Origin: Sphingobium sp. KCTC 72723
GTDB taxonomy: Bacteria; Pseudomonadota; Alphaproteobacteria; Sphingomonadales; Sphingomonadaceae
DNA: 64,000 nt
Direction of reading: 5' to 3'
NCBI RefSeq assembly: GCF_014280435.1
Contig: NZ_CP060388.1
Location: 310,001-374,000, forward strand
Both the position numbers and the translations under genes were made by a program. The notes beneath the pieces were generated by a model. The model was given only the letters and a program-made list of their open reading frames with translations, was not told where the DNA came from and made no database searches. Position 1 is the stretch's first letter. Every line of letters begins with the position of its first letter. This document shows, piece by piece, positions 34,185-42,469 of the stretch.

Positions 34185-35520
34185 CAATCGGTCGAGGACC
34201 GTCAGCTTTCAGGCGGCTTTGCTCTTCATCAAGCGTCAGCGTCTCATTGTGAACGCCACGATCGCGCAGCGTGTAGAAAAAGCTCTCGAATGACATGCCA
34301 CCACCCTGATAAACGGTAAAGAGCGCGGAAATCTCGCTCGCGTCCATCTTGGTAGGCAGATAATCCGTGTTTAGCTGATAGCTAACTGCGCTTCCATCGG
34401 TCCAAAGCGCGACCAGCTTCAAAGCCTGAGTTATCTTGGCCGAAACATGGTTGGCAATGGAGGCCAGGACGGAGTTTTCCGCACCCTGACGCAATGCCTC
34501 TGTCTCAGCAGCTTCCGGCGCGGGCTTAACGCGGGCCAGAATACGAGACGCAACAACTGCCAGCTTGTCTTCGGTGCGGTCAAGCTGCCTTTCGAGCGAA
34601 GGGATGCCATCGCCTGATGGCGCAATCCACTTCATGTCGGCTTCCCAATCCTCCACGGCTAGGATTGCACCGGGGCTGATTGTTACCTTGTCGATTTCGC
34701 CCTTCTGTAAGCCTTTGGCGAAAAGCATTGGCGTGGAAATGAACATATGACAGGAAGTTAGCAGTCCTTGCATACGGTAATGGTCAAGGTTTAGCTGAAC
34801 CACATGATCCATGATCGAGGGTTGCGGCTTTATGTTGTCATCTTCGCTAAGAAGCACGAACGGGATTTCGCGTAGCGGCTGGCCGCTGCGGCGAGGCACG
34901 ATAGCAGGCTCAGGAACCCATGTGCTGCCGACTTTGCGATGGATCGTGACGGAATAGACGCCGCCGACGAGCTGCAATTCGCGCACTGTCTCTTCGTCGT
35001 CCAGCAGTCGAACGTAGATTACAGCCCTGCGGACCCCTACGACGCCCTGTCGCACTTCCAAGATGGAATGCGCGGGATATTGCAGCACATAGGGACGAAT
35101 GCCCTCAGCAAGCGCTTCGCCGGCACTGGATGCCGTGCCTGACGGATGATCGACAAGCAGGCCGTGATAAGCAGCCGTTAGATAACCACGACAAACCTCT
35201 TTAGCGAGATCGTTGACGCTTTTGCCGTCGCGGGTGATTATGCCCTTTAGGCTACTTTCGATGACACCAGTGTTCTCCAACACCGGGTTGCGACGAAACA
35301 TCAGGCCTAGCAGGCCGGTCAATGTTCGGTTGGCTGCTGGGTAGAAGGAAACATGATCCTTGAAGGACTTATATTCTGGATCGGTTTGCTCGATATAAGC
35401 CTTCGGGAGATACTTCGTCCCCCTTGCTTTGACCGGGTAGTGTCCGCCAACTACATCAGCGTTGATGTCCCAGCGCTCATGTTCGCAAGCAATGTCAGAA
35501 TGTGGTTTATTGATTTCCAT
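34114..35520 (-). CDS. Portal protein (DUF4055 type)
   Basis: A 468-residue protein. KDHVSFYPAANRTLTGLLGLMFRRNP, VCRGYLTAAYHGLLVDHP, PYVLQYPAHSILEVR and the RLEDKL-like helix (RQLDRTEDKLAVVASRIL) fit the DUF4055 portal family. The portal forms the dodecameric DNA gate of the capsid. GAGG lies upstream of the ATG and a TAAATA site 25 nt away. Its final 24 codons overlap the antisense cargo gene. Confidence 0.87.
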   Translation of the reverse strand: MEINKPHSDIACEHERWDINADVVGGHYPVKARGTKYLPKAYIEQTDPEYKSFKDHVSFYPAANRTLTGLLGLMFRRNPVLENTGVIESSLKGIITRDGKSVNDLAKEVCRGYLTAAYHGLLVDHPSGTASSAGEALAEGIRPYVLQYPAHSILEVRQGVVGVRRAVIYVRLLDDEETVRELQLVGGVYSVTIHRKVGSTWVPEPAIVPRRSGQPLREIPFVLLSEDDNIKPQPSIMDHVVQLNLDHYRMQGLLTSCHMFISTPMLFAKGLQKGEIDKVTISPGAILAVEDWEADMKWIAPSGDGIPSLERQLDRTEDKLAVVASRILARVKPAPEAAETEALRQGAENSVLASIANHVSAKITQALKLVALWTDGSAVSYQLNTDYLPTKMDASEISALFTVYQGGGMSFESFFYTLRDRGVHNETLTLDEEQSRLKADGPRPIATVGAESVAPSATTPENEARPLG

Positions 35521-35545
35521 GGAGCGCCTCGCTGTAATTCAGCGA

Positions 35546-35551
35546 TATTTA
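35546..35551 (-). promoter_or_regulatory. TAAATA late-gene motif upstream of portal
   Basis: Minus-strand AGCTAAATATCGC, 25 nt before the portal ATG. Confidence 0.45.
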
Positions 35552-35573
35552 GCTATCCCATGGAGTTACTGCC

Positions 35574-36518
35574 TCAATTGGCAGCATTGCTCGAAAGAAC
35601 GATCTCTTCAATAGACTGAATTGCCAACTGCTGAATAGTAGAGCTACGATCTTGCGCTAGATAGCCCATGCCAGCGTCTAACGCATAGAGGCTCTCTCTA
35701 TTTTTCGGATCAGTAATCACTGAGAAGTATTGGTTTATAGGCATCCCAGAGCCGTTTGTGACGCTTCTATCCACATATGCGGCAGCATAGTTAAATGCTG
35801 AACAAAAGTCGAAATCTCGCCATTTTCCCGACTGAAGTGCAGCCGCATGACATTTTCGACTGTATGCTTCTGCACCAACCATGCCGCTTGATTTTAAAAT
35901 GCGGTCAAATTCTTTTGCAGCTTTAAGTATATTTCTTTCATCAACATTGTCTTGACTGGCGCTATCGTTGCTGGGCGCAGATTGTGTGATATTCTCTGAC
36001 CCGTCAAACGGTTCGCTTGCAGTCGTGAGATTAGCTTCATTCGAGGCTTCGGATGACGTCTGCGAAGCGGCATGTTCCGAATTTCCATCGTTTGATTTGT
36101 CGGTCGAAACGGCGACAGCGTAAATGCAGGCCAGCACGATCGCGACGCACAGGATCCCCACACTCTTATCAATCCGGGTTGATTGTGGACGCTGGGTAGC
36201 TTTTGCCTGCTGTGCAGGCTTGGGAGGCTTTGGCGTGGGTTTTGGCTGCTCGGTTCGAGCATCAGGCTTCTTTGGTTCAGCTTTCGCGCTACCACGCTGT
36301 GACGAATTACGAGCTGTCCTACGAGCGTCATATTCCGCTCGCCTTTCGGCGTTGCCAATGACGTGAAATGCCTCGTTGATTTCTGCGGCACGGGCGGTCG
36401 CATTTGAGCTTTTATTGGTATCCGGGTGATATTTGAGCATCAACGCTTTGAACGCTGCTCGTATCACGACCTCATCGGACAAAGGTGAAACGCCCAGAAT
36501 TTCGTAATAGTCTTTCAT
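35574..36518 (-). CDS. DnaJ-domain membrane protein (cargo gene)
   Basis: A 314-residue protein. Residues 1-65 are a J domain (KDYYEILGVSPLSDEVVIRAAFKALMLKYHPDTN) with the HPD motif needed to stimulate DnaK. A proline/lysine-rich linker follows (75-120), then a membrane helix (VGILCVAIVLACIYAVAVS), then a ~170-residue domain of unknown type on the other side. The ATG at 36518 has GGGGGA upstream. It is inserted between portal and large terminase. Co-chaperone help to assembly, or modulation of host chaperones, are both possible. Confidence 0.75.
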   Translation of the reverse strand: MKDYYEILGVSPLSDEVVIRAAFKALMLKYHPDTNKSSNATARAAEINEAFHVIGNAERRAEYDARRTARNSSQRGSAKAEPKKPDARTEQPKPTPKPPKPAQQAKATQRPQSTRIDKSVGILCVAIVLACIYAVAVSTDKSNDGNSEHAASQTSSEASNEANLTTASEPFDGSENITQSAPSNDSASQDNVDERNILKAAKEFDRILKSSGMVGAEAYSRKCHAAALQSGKWRDFDFCSAFNYAAAYVDRSVTNGSGMPINQYFSVITDPKNRESLYALDAGMGYLAQDRSSTIQQLAIQSIEEIVLSSNAAN

Positions 36519-36566
36519 CGATCCCCCACGTTTGGACCGCATACGGGATAGGTGGTAAGGGGCAAG

Positions 36567-37925
36567 TTAATTCCGCCACATACCACCGCTGCGCTTCACG
36601 GTCAGGCTGCCACCGCCACCACTCAGCTTCATCAATTCCGTTAGACCCCAGACAAGTGCATCCATGCGGTCAGGGGATTTCTTTGTTTCCGGCTTGTAGT
36701 CACACATTTGGCCTTCAAGTTCTTTGAAGCTATCTGTGTGGAAGACCTGTCCCTTCAAATAAAGCATCTGGACAGGTTCAGCGCGCAGGATTTTGCCGCG
36801 TGTCGCATTGACCATCTTGACCGGGATATTGCGGCGATGGGTACGAATGGTGTGTTCGACCATTTCGCCGCCGTAGTTCTTTTCCGCGACAACAAGGTCA
36901 GCATCCCACTTGTCATACATTTTGGATACTTCTGCTGCCCACTTCTCAGGCGTTCCCTTGATCGAAGCATCCTCAAGAACGTAGGCATGATTGTCCCAGC
37001 CCAACCCGACAACCACGATGCCGGTGTAGTCGCTGTTATTGCCCGATGAACCAGCAGGATCGACCGCGACGATGATGCGGACAAGGAAGTCCTTATTGAC
37101 CTCTTTGTATTTGAACATGCTCTTGCGGAAGAGCGCATTAGGGTTGTCGTCGCGCCACTGACCAATGAGGAAGCGGCTTTCCATGTTGGGGGAGCCGTCA
37201 TAACGCTCTGCTAGGTCTTCAAGGTAGCTCTCTTCCAGATTACCGGCGTTTTCCTGAGCCGGGAGAAACAGGCTCTTCCACTTGGGCTTGGCCTTATCGG
37301 TGAAAGGCTTGCCCGATGTGGGATGCACGTTGTCGATGAATGTGCGGTGTTCCCAATCTGACTTTAGATCAGGATTGCAATCAAACAGCATCAAGGCGCG
37401 GCTCATGACCGGCGAACCATCTGGATAGAAAACGGGCTTGCCGTTCCTGACCATCTGCGCACTGTCGGCCATACGAGACGCAAGCTGCTGGACTATCTCG
37501 TAGTCATCAATCTCGTTACATTCGTTGATCCACGCGGTAGCGTATTGCGCACCGAGAACCTTGTCGATGCGAGTAGGATCAAGCCCCTCAAAGAATATCT
37601 TGGACCCGTTGTGAAACTCAACGACATTATCGGCTTTGGCGATGCGGCTAACAAGGTCACGCTGCCAAGTCGGATACAGCATGTCCATAATTTCGGGGAA
37701 CGTGCCGTGGAACAGGTGACTGTGACAGCTACGCAGCGTCTTACGAAAGATCGCATGTTTGGTGCCGGGATACGCAATCGCACGATTGACGATGATAGAA
37801 GTCAGGATAGCGGACTTGCCTGAACGCGAAGGCCCAAAGGCAAGCAAGTTCTTCACATGCGGGTCATTCCACGCAATGTTTGTGAGCTTTAGCTGGGATG
37901 GGTTGATATTGAATGTCTTTGCCAT
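36567..37925 (-). CDS. Terminase large subunit
   Basis: A 452-residue packaging ATPase/nuclease. Walker A-like FGPSRSGKS lies at residues 30-38, Walker B-type ATAWINECNEI at about 130, and the RNase H-like nuclease starts with IIVAVDPAGSSGNNSDYTGIVVVG near 285 and later DAL (RMDALVWGL). The small subunit is about 1.9 kb away at 39807, separated by an HTH gene and a non-coding stretch. Confidence 0.93.
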   Translation of the reverse strand: MAKTFNINPSQLKLTNIAWNDPHVKNLLAFGPSRSGKSAILTSIIVNRAIAYPGTKHAIFRKTLRSCHSHLFHGTFPEIMDMLYPTWQRDLVSRIAKADNVVEFHNGSKIFFEGLDPTRIDKVLGAQYATAWINECNEIDDYEIVQQLASRMADSAQMVRNGKPVFYPDGSPVMSRALMLFDCNPDLKSDWEHRTFIDNVHPTSGKPFTDKAKPKWKSLFLPAQENAGNLEESYLEDLAERYDGSPNMESRFLIGQWRDDNPNALFRKSMFKYKEVNKDFLVRIIVAVDPAGSSGNNSDYTGIVVVGLGWDNHAYVLEDASIKGTPEKWAAEVSKMYDKWDADLVVAEKNYGGEMVEHTIRTHRRNIPVKMVNATRGKILRAEPVQMLYLKGQVFHTDSFKELEGQMCDYKPETKKSPDRMDALVWGLTELMKLSGGGGSLTVKRSGGMWRN

Positions 37926-37965
37926 CGACTAATTAGCCAAAGGCAAGATATTCCGTGCTGTGGTG

Positions 37966-37979
37966 TCACTCTTTGGTTG
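37966..37979 (+). promoter_or_regulatory. TCACTCTTTGGTTG element, copy 1
   Basis: Exact copy of the right-arm element, 47 nt before the ATG of the 29-aa peptide at 38027. Confidence 0.6.
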
Positions 37980-38026
37980 GAATATAGACTCAAAGACAGC
38001 ATAAGCTACGAGAAGGAGACGTAGCT

Positions 38027-38116
38027 ATGTGGAGCAATTTCAAGCCTTGGTCGTATGCAGAAGTAGCAGTGATCTTTGCGGTCGCTGTTTGCGCGGTTCT
38101 CTCAACCGGCGCTTAA
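38027..38116 (+). CDS. Single-span membrane micro-protein (29 aa)
   Basis: MWSNFKPWSYAEVAVIFAVA continues with VCAVLSTGA and TAA. AAGGAG lies 8 nt upstream and a clear terminator follows at 38131, making a compact monocistronic unit with its own upstream element. The peptide is one hydrophobic helix with a short aromatic N-terminus, of the size of small inner-membrane peptides. Possible roles are superinfection exclusion or toxicity, but none is shown. Confidence 0.65.
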   Translation: MWSNFKPWSYAEVAVIFAVAVCAVLSTGA

Positions 38117-38130
38117 ACGACAGGCAGCAA

Positions 38131-38156
38131 AAAGCCCCGGAGTGATCCGGGGCTTT
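38131..38156 (+). terminator. Intrinsic terminator after micro-protein
   Basis: An 11-bp stem AAAGCCCCGGA / TCCGGGGCTTT with GTGA loop; the T-run is short on the plus strand but stem strength is high. It can act in both directions. Confidence 0.8.
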
Positions 38157-38331
38157 CGTGGCGATTCATCTGCTTAACTGGTAATGCTCCCTTACGGCTT
38201 GCTGCCCAGCGTTCACATCATTCCGGCCCTATAGAATTCTACGGGAGGAACCCTGATGATGCAGCAGAAGCCTGAGCGATCCCGCGACAAACGGACCAAA
38301 GGAGTTTTGCAGCAGCCTTCTTGCCCGATAT

Positions 38332-38688
38332 TTAGTCATACTCGCCGTTGAGGATTTTCCCGACGGTGGACTGCGCGATGCCTAGCTGCTTGGCTATCTT
38401 ATCCTGAGATAGCGCAGCGCTCGACGCCTTCACGATATCCACCATTTCCATCGTCACACGACGACGCGGACTGCGCGTGTGAGCAACAGGCTTCTTGCGG
38501 GGCTTCGGTGGTGTAGCGGGCTTCTCAGGGCGCTTCTTTTTGGTCACGACCCGAACAGGCTTGCCGACTTTCTCGCCACGCTGATGCGCTCGCAACTGGT
38601 CTAGGCCGACAAGCTCAACATGCTCGCTGTAAGGCTCAGATAGCGCTTGGTCGTGGAAGGCTTGGTATGTGGGGAATTCTTCGGTCAT
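38332..38688 (-). CDS. HTH DNA-binding protein
   Basis: A 118-residue protein. A lysine/proline-rich basic centre (55-80) is followed by a C-terminal helix-turn-helix: MVDIVKASSAALSQDKIAKQLGIAQSTVGKILNGEYD. The HTH resembles those of resolvase/transposon regulators and phage regulators. It has a ~240-nt leader upstream with a minus-strand copy of the right-arm element. It is a candidate regulator of this prophage; it could also be a packaging factor given its place between the two terminase genes. Confidence 0.65.
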   Translation of the reverse strand: MTEEFPTYQAFHDQALSEPYSEHVELVGLDQLRAHQRGEKVGKPVRVVTKKKRPEKPATPPKPRKKPVAHTRSPRRRVTMEMVDIVKASSAALSQDKIAKQLGIAQSTVGKILNGEYD

Positions 38689-38930
38689 GCAGTAACTTAT
38701 CTGATGACCATTCCGGCAACCCGGATGGCTGACGAACTCAGTTTTTGGAAGTGAGTCTATATTTTTGAGCAGGGTGTCTGCGCTATCGGGTCACGATTGG
38801 AAATCTGAATACCCTAAGTATAATTCCGCGCATCCACAGCCCGCACAGGAAAGAGGGGTATACCCCGACCTTGGTTCACCATACCATACGCATGACCATA
38901 ATCTAACACTATAGCCGATGACTGAAATCG

Positions 38931-38944
38931 CAACCAAAGAGTGA
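38931..38944 (-). promoter_or_regulatory. TCACTCTTTGGTTG element, copy 2 (minus)
   Basis: Exact copy facing the HTH gene. GGCTATAGT lies 16 nt downstream, which would give TTGGTT-18-TATAGT as promoter-like hexamers. Confidence 0.55.
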
Positions 38945-39233
38945 CAAAAGAAATATCTTTTTATCTTTGCGACGAACCGTTGTGGAGAGTAGCAGTCTGG
39001 GAGCGGTATCTACCTGCTCGCATTACTACAATATCAACAATAGCATCGTATTACCAAATAGCGACATATCTTTGATGTTGACAAAATATATCTAGTGGTG
39101 AGCAACAGTCGAAAAGGTATGGTTTTCGTATATTATCCCTACCTCCAATGAGTGGTTGATTTGACATGCAGTGATGTTATGTAGAGTAGGCTAAAGTGTA
39201 GGCATTTTTCCTAGCGCGAAAAGCGACTTGGCA

Positions 39234-39247
39234 TCACTCTTTGGTTG
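39234..39247 (+). promoter_or_regulatory. TCACTCTTTGGTTG element, copy 3
   Basis: Exact copy, 48 nt before the ATG of the 24-codon frame at 39296; GGCTATAGG follows closely. Confidence 0.55.
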
Positions 39248-39295
39248 ATTAGGCTATAGGCTCTGCTACTGTTAAGTTGCAGGAGTACGACACCC

Positions 39296-39370
39296 ATGAA
39301 TGTCGTAGAATGTGGGTTGAACAGTCTGGTATTGTTCCTGCTTTGCACTCGCAAAAGTAGAAATCTGTAG
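39296..39370 (+). CDS. Possible hydrophobic micro-peptide (24 aa)
   Basis: MNVVECGLNSLVLFLLCTRK continues SRNL and stop. CAGGAG lies 9 nt before the ATG and a copy of the right-arm element 48 nt before, the same layout as the 29-aa peptide at 38027 and other right-arm genes. The short hydrophobic core suggests membrane association. Without that layout I would not call it. Confidence 0.4.
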   Translation: MNVVECGLNSLVLFLLCTRKSRNL

Positions 39371-39735
39371 ATTGCAGCGAAATAGTCTGAGCAACTATAT
39401 TACTCTTGCTCTCGCATACGACTTTGCGATTATTGCTCACTATCTAAGAACCATTCGCAGATAAGGAAATCTGTAGATTGTGGCCCAAACAGCCCAGATA
39501 GCTGCGGTCCCCGTAGATGCCCTGTAAAGCCCTCTAAGCACCGAGAGCTACCCGACTAGCGTAGGGTGCAGGAATTGTTCTCATAGACGCTCTACGGGCA
39601 TCGCAGAACAAGATAGCCCGATAGGATCGGGGGTGATGATCTATCGGGCTATCGGGCAAAGCGACCGTTGCTTGCAAACTGCTTTAATGCCGCACACCAT
39701 AGGATGCGACTGAAAAACGACTTGATACAAGAAAA

Positions 39736-39757
39736 CCCCTCCAACGAATTAGAGGGG
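39736..39757 (-). terminator. Terminator after small terminase gene
   Basis: A CCCCTC/GAGGGG stem with a TTTT run on the minus strand, 50 nt past the terS stop. Confidence 0.75.
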
Positions 39758-39806
39758 CTTCTTATTAGCGGTGATTTGAAAAACATTCTTCAAAAGTGCC
39801 TTCTAC

Positions 39807-40358
39807 TTATTCCTCTTCGTCAGGGTCGGACTGGTCCTCAATGATCGTGCCGGGAATAGAACCGAATGACCAATCTGGCATGGCTACTGGCTGCACGGTG
39901 ACATTGTGGTCAACCGACGAACTGTCCGCATACGCCTTACGGTTCGATCGAGCAGCAATCCACTTGATGTTGTCGGATAGCAACTTCTTCATCGCATCGC
40001 TTAGGCCATCCTCATACGGGATTTCATATAGGCGCTCGACCTGAGCATGTTGGCCTTGAGCGCAGGCAGCGGCGAGGTTCTTGTCGAACTCGTCATCCAT
40101 AGCTGCGAGGTTCCTGACAGAGCCGGGATTGACGCCAATGGATCGGCACACGCTGGTCAGCAACTCGCCCCCACGAATGCGGAACAAGATGATCTCGCGA
40201 TGCTCCAGACTGATCTTACGCCATCCATCGACTTCGCTCTCAGCTAGGTTACGGTCGGCTAATGCCGCTAATACCTTGCTGCCCTCTGCCGTCTTGGCAG
40301 CACAATGGATCGCTCTCTTGGAAGGCTCGTCTAATGGGGTGAGTTTTTTCTGCGCCAT
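39807..40358 (-). CDS. Terminase small subunit
   Basis: A 183-residue protein. GGELLTSVCRSIGVNPGSVRNLAAMDDEFDKNLAAACAQGQHA is the DNA-binding helix-turn-helix region, and LSDNIKWIAARSNRKAYADSSSVD matches the RLxxDxxKWxASKxxPKxYGD signature of Sf6-type small terminases. The acidic C-terminus (DQSDPDEEE) is also common. The ATG at 40358 has no Shine-Dalgarno sequence; TAAATA lies 5 nt upstream, as for the connector gene. Confidence 0.85.
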   Translation of the reverse strand: MAQKKLTPLDEPSKRAIHCAAKTAEGSKVLAALADRNLAESEVDGWRKISLEHREIILFRIRGGELLTSVCRSIGVNPGSVRNLAAMDDEFDKNLAAACAQGQHAQVERLYEIPYEDGLSDAMKKLLSDNIKWIAARSNRKAYADSSSVDHNVTVQPVAMPDWSFGSIPGTIIEDQSDPDEEE

Positions 40359-40363
40359 ACAGC

Positions 40364-40369
40364 TATTTA
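40364..40369 (-). promoter_or_regulatory. TAAATA motif 5 nt before terS ATG
   Basis: Minus-strand GGGTAAATAGCTGTATGG, same TAAATAGCTGTATGG as at 31591. Confidence 0.45.
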
Positions 40370-40548
40370 CCCACTCTGGTCGGCTCATTCGTCACCAGAC
40401 ATTGGATCACTGTTCCTGGGTTTAGCCTAGATGCCAGCAAACATTGGACCATGGGGCTGTCTGAGGGTTTCCTGACCCTATGCGGCCTGTGGATAAGTCT
40501 GTGGATAAATGGAAAAAGCCCACCAGACTTAACCAGTGGGCTGCTCCT

Positions 40549-40965
40549 TTATTTGCCCCCGAACGTCAGCTTGAACAGGGTAGCAGTCTCGCTATCGTCA
40601 ATTGCGATCACAACATAGCCACGACCATAGAAGTCATCTGAGTAAGAGAGAATATGATCTAATGCCCATTTCGGTGTGCATCCTTTTTCGTCATATTGCT
40701 TGTTTAACCATTCCCCCCAAACCTCATTTTGCATACCATCACTAACAGCATATAAATTGATCATGCCTACGCTATTGATGATTGAATATCCCTCTTCAAT
40801 CATCTTCTTGTATCCATCTTCTAACTCTTCTGGAGCAGGATAAAGCTGGGGATCAATGCTACATTCAAATAAGTGGACGCTGATTTTTACCATCTTCTTA
40901 GCTGCTCGATCAAAGCGATCTTCCAAGCGGGTATTTCGATATGTGACGAGGGGAGTGTTGCTCAT
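40549..40965 (-). CDS. Small right-arm protein with FKL C-terminus (A)
   Basis: A 138-residue protein (SNTPLVTYRNTRLEDRFDRA...). It ends GYVVIAIDDSETATLFKLTFGGK, a strand followed by an A-x-x-FKL-x-F helix/strand that two other nearby genes share. GGGAGG precedes the ATG at 40965, which overlaps the upstream stop (TAATG). No known family. Confidence 0.65.
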   Translation of the reverse strand: MSNTPLVTYRNTRLEDRFDRAAKKMVKISVHLFECSIDPQLYPAPEELEDGYKKMIEEGYSIINSVGMINLYAVSDGMQNEVWGEWLNKQYDEKGCTPKWALDHILSYSDDFYGRGYVVIAIDDSETATLFKLTFGGK

Positions 40966-41486
40966 TATGCGGCCTCCCATTCTGCGCGAAATTGTCCGGC
41001 GGTTTTTGCGTAGGTGATCGCCTTGGGATTATCGAAACGGATACGACCAACGACCCAGCCATCTGCTGTCAGGGCTTCATAGGAATATCGGTTTTTGTCG
41101 GCCCACTGCTTGACGGCACATGCCTCAAATACGAGTTCTGACCACCAACATCCTAGCGCATACATACCTCGCTGCATTTGCTTCCGCGTGTCGCTCTTGC
41201 CGAACTTGCTCATGTCGAGCGTATGGTTTGCCATAGCTTCCCAGAAGTTCATGAAGAGGTCTTTGCTCTCATCGGCCAGCGAGATAACGAATATCGAAGG
41301 CGTCAAGCTGTCTTGCCTTACCGTCACATGGAAGCCGCCTTGTTTCAGGAAGATCGCTTCGAGTTTATGCCAGGCGTTCATAAACTCGCTGCTGATGACC
41401 TCCTGTGCTTTTTTGGTAATCCGGTGCGGCTGCAAAAGGATGTCGATCTGCCCGGCAAGCAGAATGTCCTGAGTGAAATTGTCCAT
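40965..41486 (-). CDS. Hypothetical right-arm protein (B)
   Basis: A 173-residue protein (DNFTQDILLAGQIDILLQPHRITKKAQEV... to FRAEWEAA). It shares GGAGGCCGCAT-type leader sequence with its downstream neighbour and overlaps its upstream neighbour's stop. It lacks the exact FKL ending but has a comparable C-terminal strand-helix (WVVGRIRFDNPKAITYAKTAGQFRAEW). Function unknown. Confidence 0.65.
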   Translation of the reverse strand: MDNFTQDILLAGQIDILLQPHRITKKAQEVISSEFMNAWHKLEAIFLKQGGFHVTVRQDSLTPSIFVISLADESKDLFMNFWEAMANHTLDMSKFGKSDTRKQMQRGMYALGCWWSELVFEACAVKQWADKNRYSYEALTADGWVVGRIRFDNPKAITYAKTAGQFRAEWEAA

Positions 41487-41938
41487 CATGCGGCCTCCTT
41501 CTTATCGAAGGCCAGCTTGAACATCAGCGCTTGTTCAGGCTTTGTGAACGTCACCAGAACTTCTTCGGTGCGCCTGCTGTAGGACTTTGCATCAACGCTG
41601 TAGCGGAACTTTGCTTCCTTGGCCGTCCTGAGTGCAATCGTGCGTTCGGCGGCATCCTTGATGCGCTTGTGATAGAACTGCTTTTCGAGGCGCTTTTTAT
41701 CAGCAGCCGTCATCAGCTTCAAAGGCTGTGGCAGTCCTAGTCCGAGATACCAGTTTTGGGTCTTCCCTTGGTCGTCTACATAGACGTTAAAGCCCTTTGC
41801 GCTGTAGAAGTCTGCGAACTGGTCGCGCAGTCTTTCGGCTGCACCTTCTTCGCCATACATTTGCTCTTGATCGAGTGTCGCGAAAATGTCGTCCTTGATC
41901 GTCAGAGCAATCGTCTTATCGTCCACAAACCTAAACAT
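41486..41938 (-). CDS. Small right-arm protein with FKL C-terminus (C)
   Basis: A 150-residue protein starting FRFVDDKTIALTIKDD after Met. It has a basic helix in the middle (KKRLEKQFYHKRIKDAAERTI) and ends EEVLVTFTKPEQALMFKLAFDKKEAA. GGGAG precedes the ATG at 41938; the longer frame to 42028 lacks a ribosome site. It is the first of three coupled genes. Confidence 0.65.
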   Translation of the reverse strand: MFRFVDDKTIALTIKDDIFATLDQEQMYGEEGAAERLRDQFADFYSAKGFNVYVDDQGKTQNWYLGLGLPQPLKLMTAADKKRLEKQFYHKRIKDAAERTIALRTAKEAKFRYSVDAKSYSRRTEEVLVTFTKPEQALMFKLAFDKKEAA

Positions 41939-42097
41939 TCTAAACTCCCTTTGCTGTTTCATTCCATAGGCTGACTTCCGTTCGCGTCTGGTGAAACTGC
42001 ATATGGTCCATGTTTTGGTATCGGTCAATGGTATTTTGCAATGGTGTGGTCGATTGATGGTTAACGGGTTATGGTCGGCGCATTGGTGTGCTGTTAT

Positions 42098-42143
42098 TGT
42101 GTCAACGGGAATTGGTTGAAAATAATCAGTGTCAACGGTTTTG
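42098..42143. repeat. Two GTGTCAACGG direct repeats
   Basis: The 10-mer GTGTCAACGG occurs twice (about 42098 and 42131) within the 275-bp gap between the divergent genes at 41938 and 42214. It may be an operator pair for these divergent promoters. A TATAAAT -10-like sequence follows at about 42171 for the plus-strand gene. Confidence 0.4.
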
Positions 42144-42213
42144 TGGCCCCTTGCGCCGGGTTTGGTCTGCTATAAATTGGGCTTGGCAACAGCGCCGATA
42201 GAAAGGAAGTCCA

Positions 42214-42423
42214 ATGATCGTGCATGGTAGTGAGACGTATCGGGATGGGGATTTGCAGTTCCTCATGGAACAGGATGGTCGGGAGTATCGCTGCGGGGTA
42301 GCGAGCTATATCCTCGATAATCCTGATCGGGATAACGCGGCTGCAACATTGGCGCGGAACTGGTCGCTCGTGAAAGACGGCTTCAATAAGCTGGTCGGTC
42401 CTGCGTATCATCGACTGGCCTAA
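42214..42423 (+). CDS. Small hypothetical protein (69 aa)
   Basis: A 69-residue protein (IVHGSETYRDGDLQFLMEQDG..., ending LVGPAYHRLA). AAAGGAAG lies 5 nt before the ATG and a TATAAAT promoter-like element about 40 nt upstream. It is divergent from the 41938 gene. No family recognised. Confidence 0.6.
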   Translation: MIVHGSETYRDGDLQFLMEQDGREYRCGVASYILDNPDRDNAAATLARNWSLVKDGFNKLVGPAYHRLA

Positions 42424-42469
42424 GTGACATCGGGCAGCGGGGGGGCTGCTCAATCCAGTTTCGGTCCAG

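Larger units (their letters stand above)
38700..39790. other. 1.1-kb AT-rich non-coding, structured region
   Basis: No long gene is supportable. It holds two copies of the TCACTCTTTGGTTG element (opposite orientations), a 24-codon reading frame (39296), and a 15-bp direct repeat GAAATCTGTAGATTG (39360-39374 and 39466-39480) with the palindrome AATCTGTAGATT at its core. It also holds a perfect 12-bp stem ATAGCCCGATAG/CTATCGGGCTAT (39613-39624, 39641-39652). A regulatory/immunity region, a pac/cos site beside terS, or small RNAs are possible. Confidence 0.5.

Noticed and set aside
39249..39440. 63-aa minus-strand frame in the non-coding region
   Set aside because: There is no ribosome site, the composition is unlike a protein, and it overlaps repeats and the plus-strand element.
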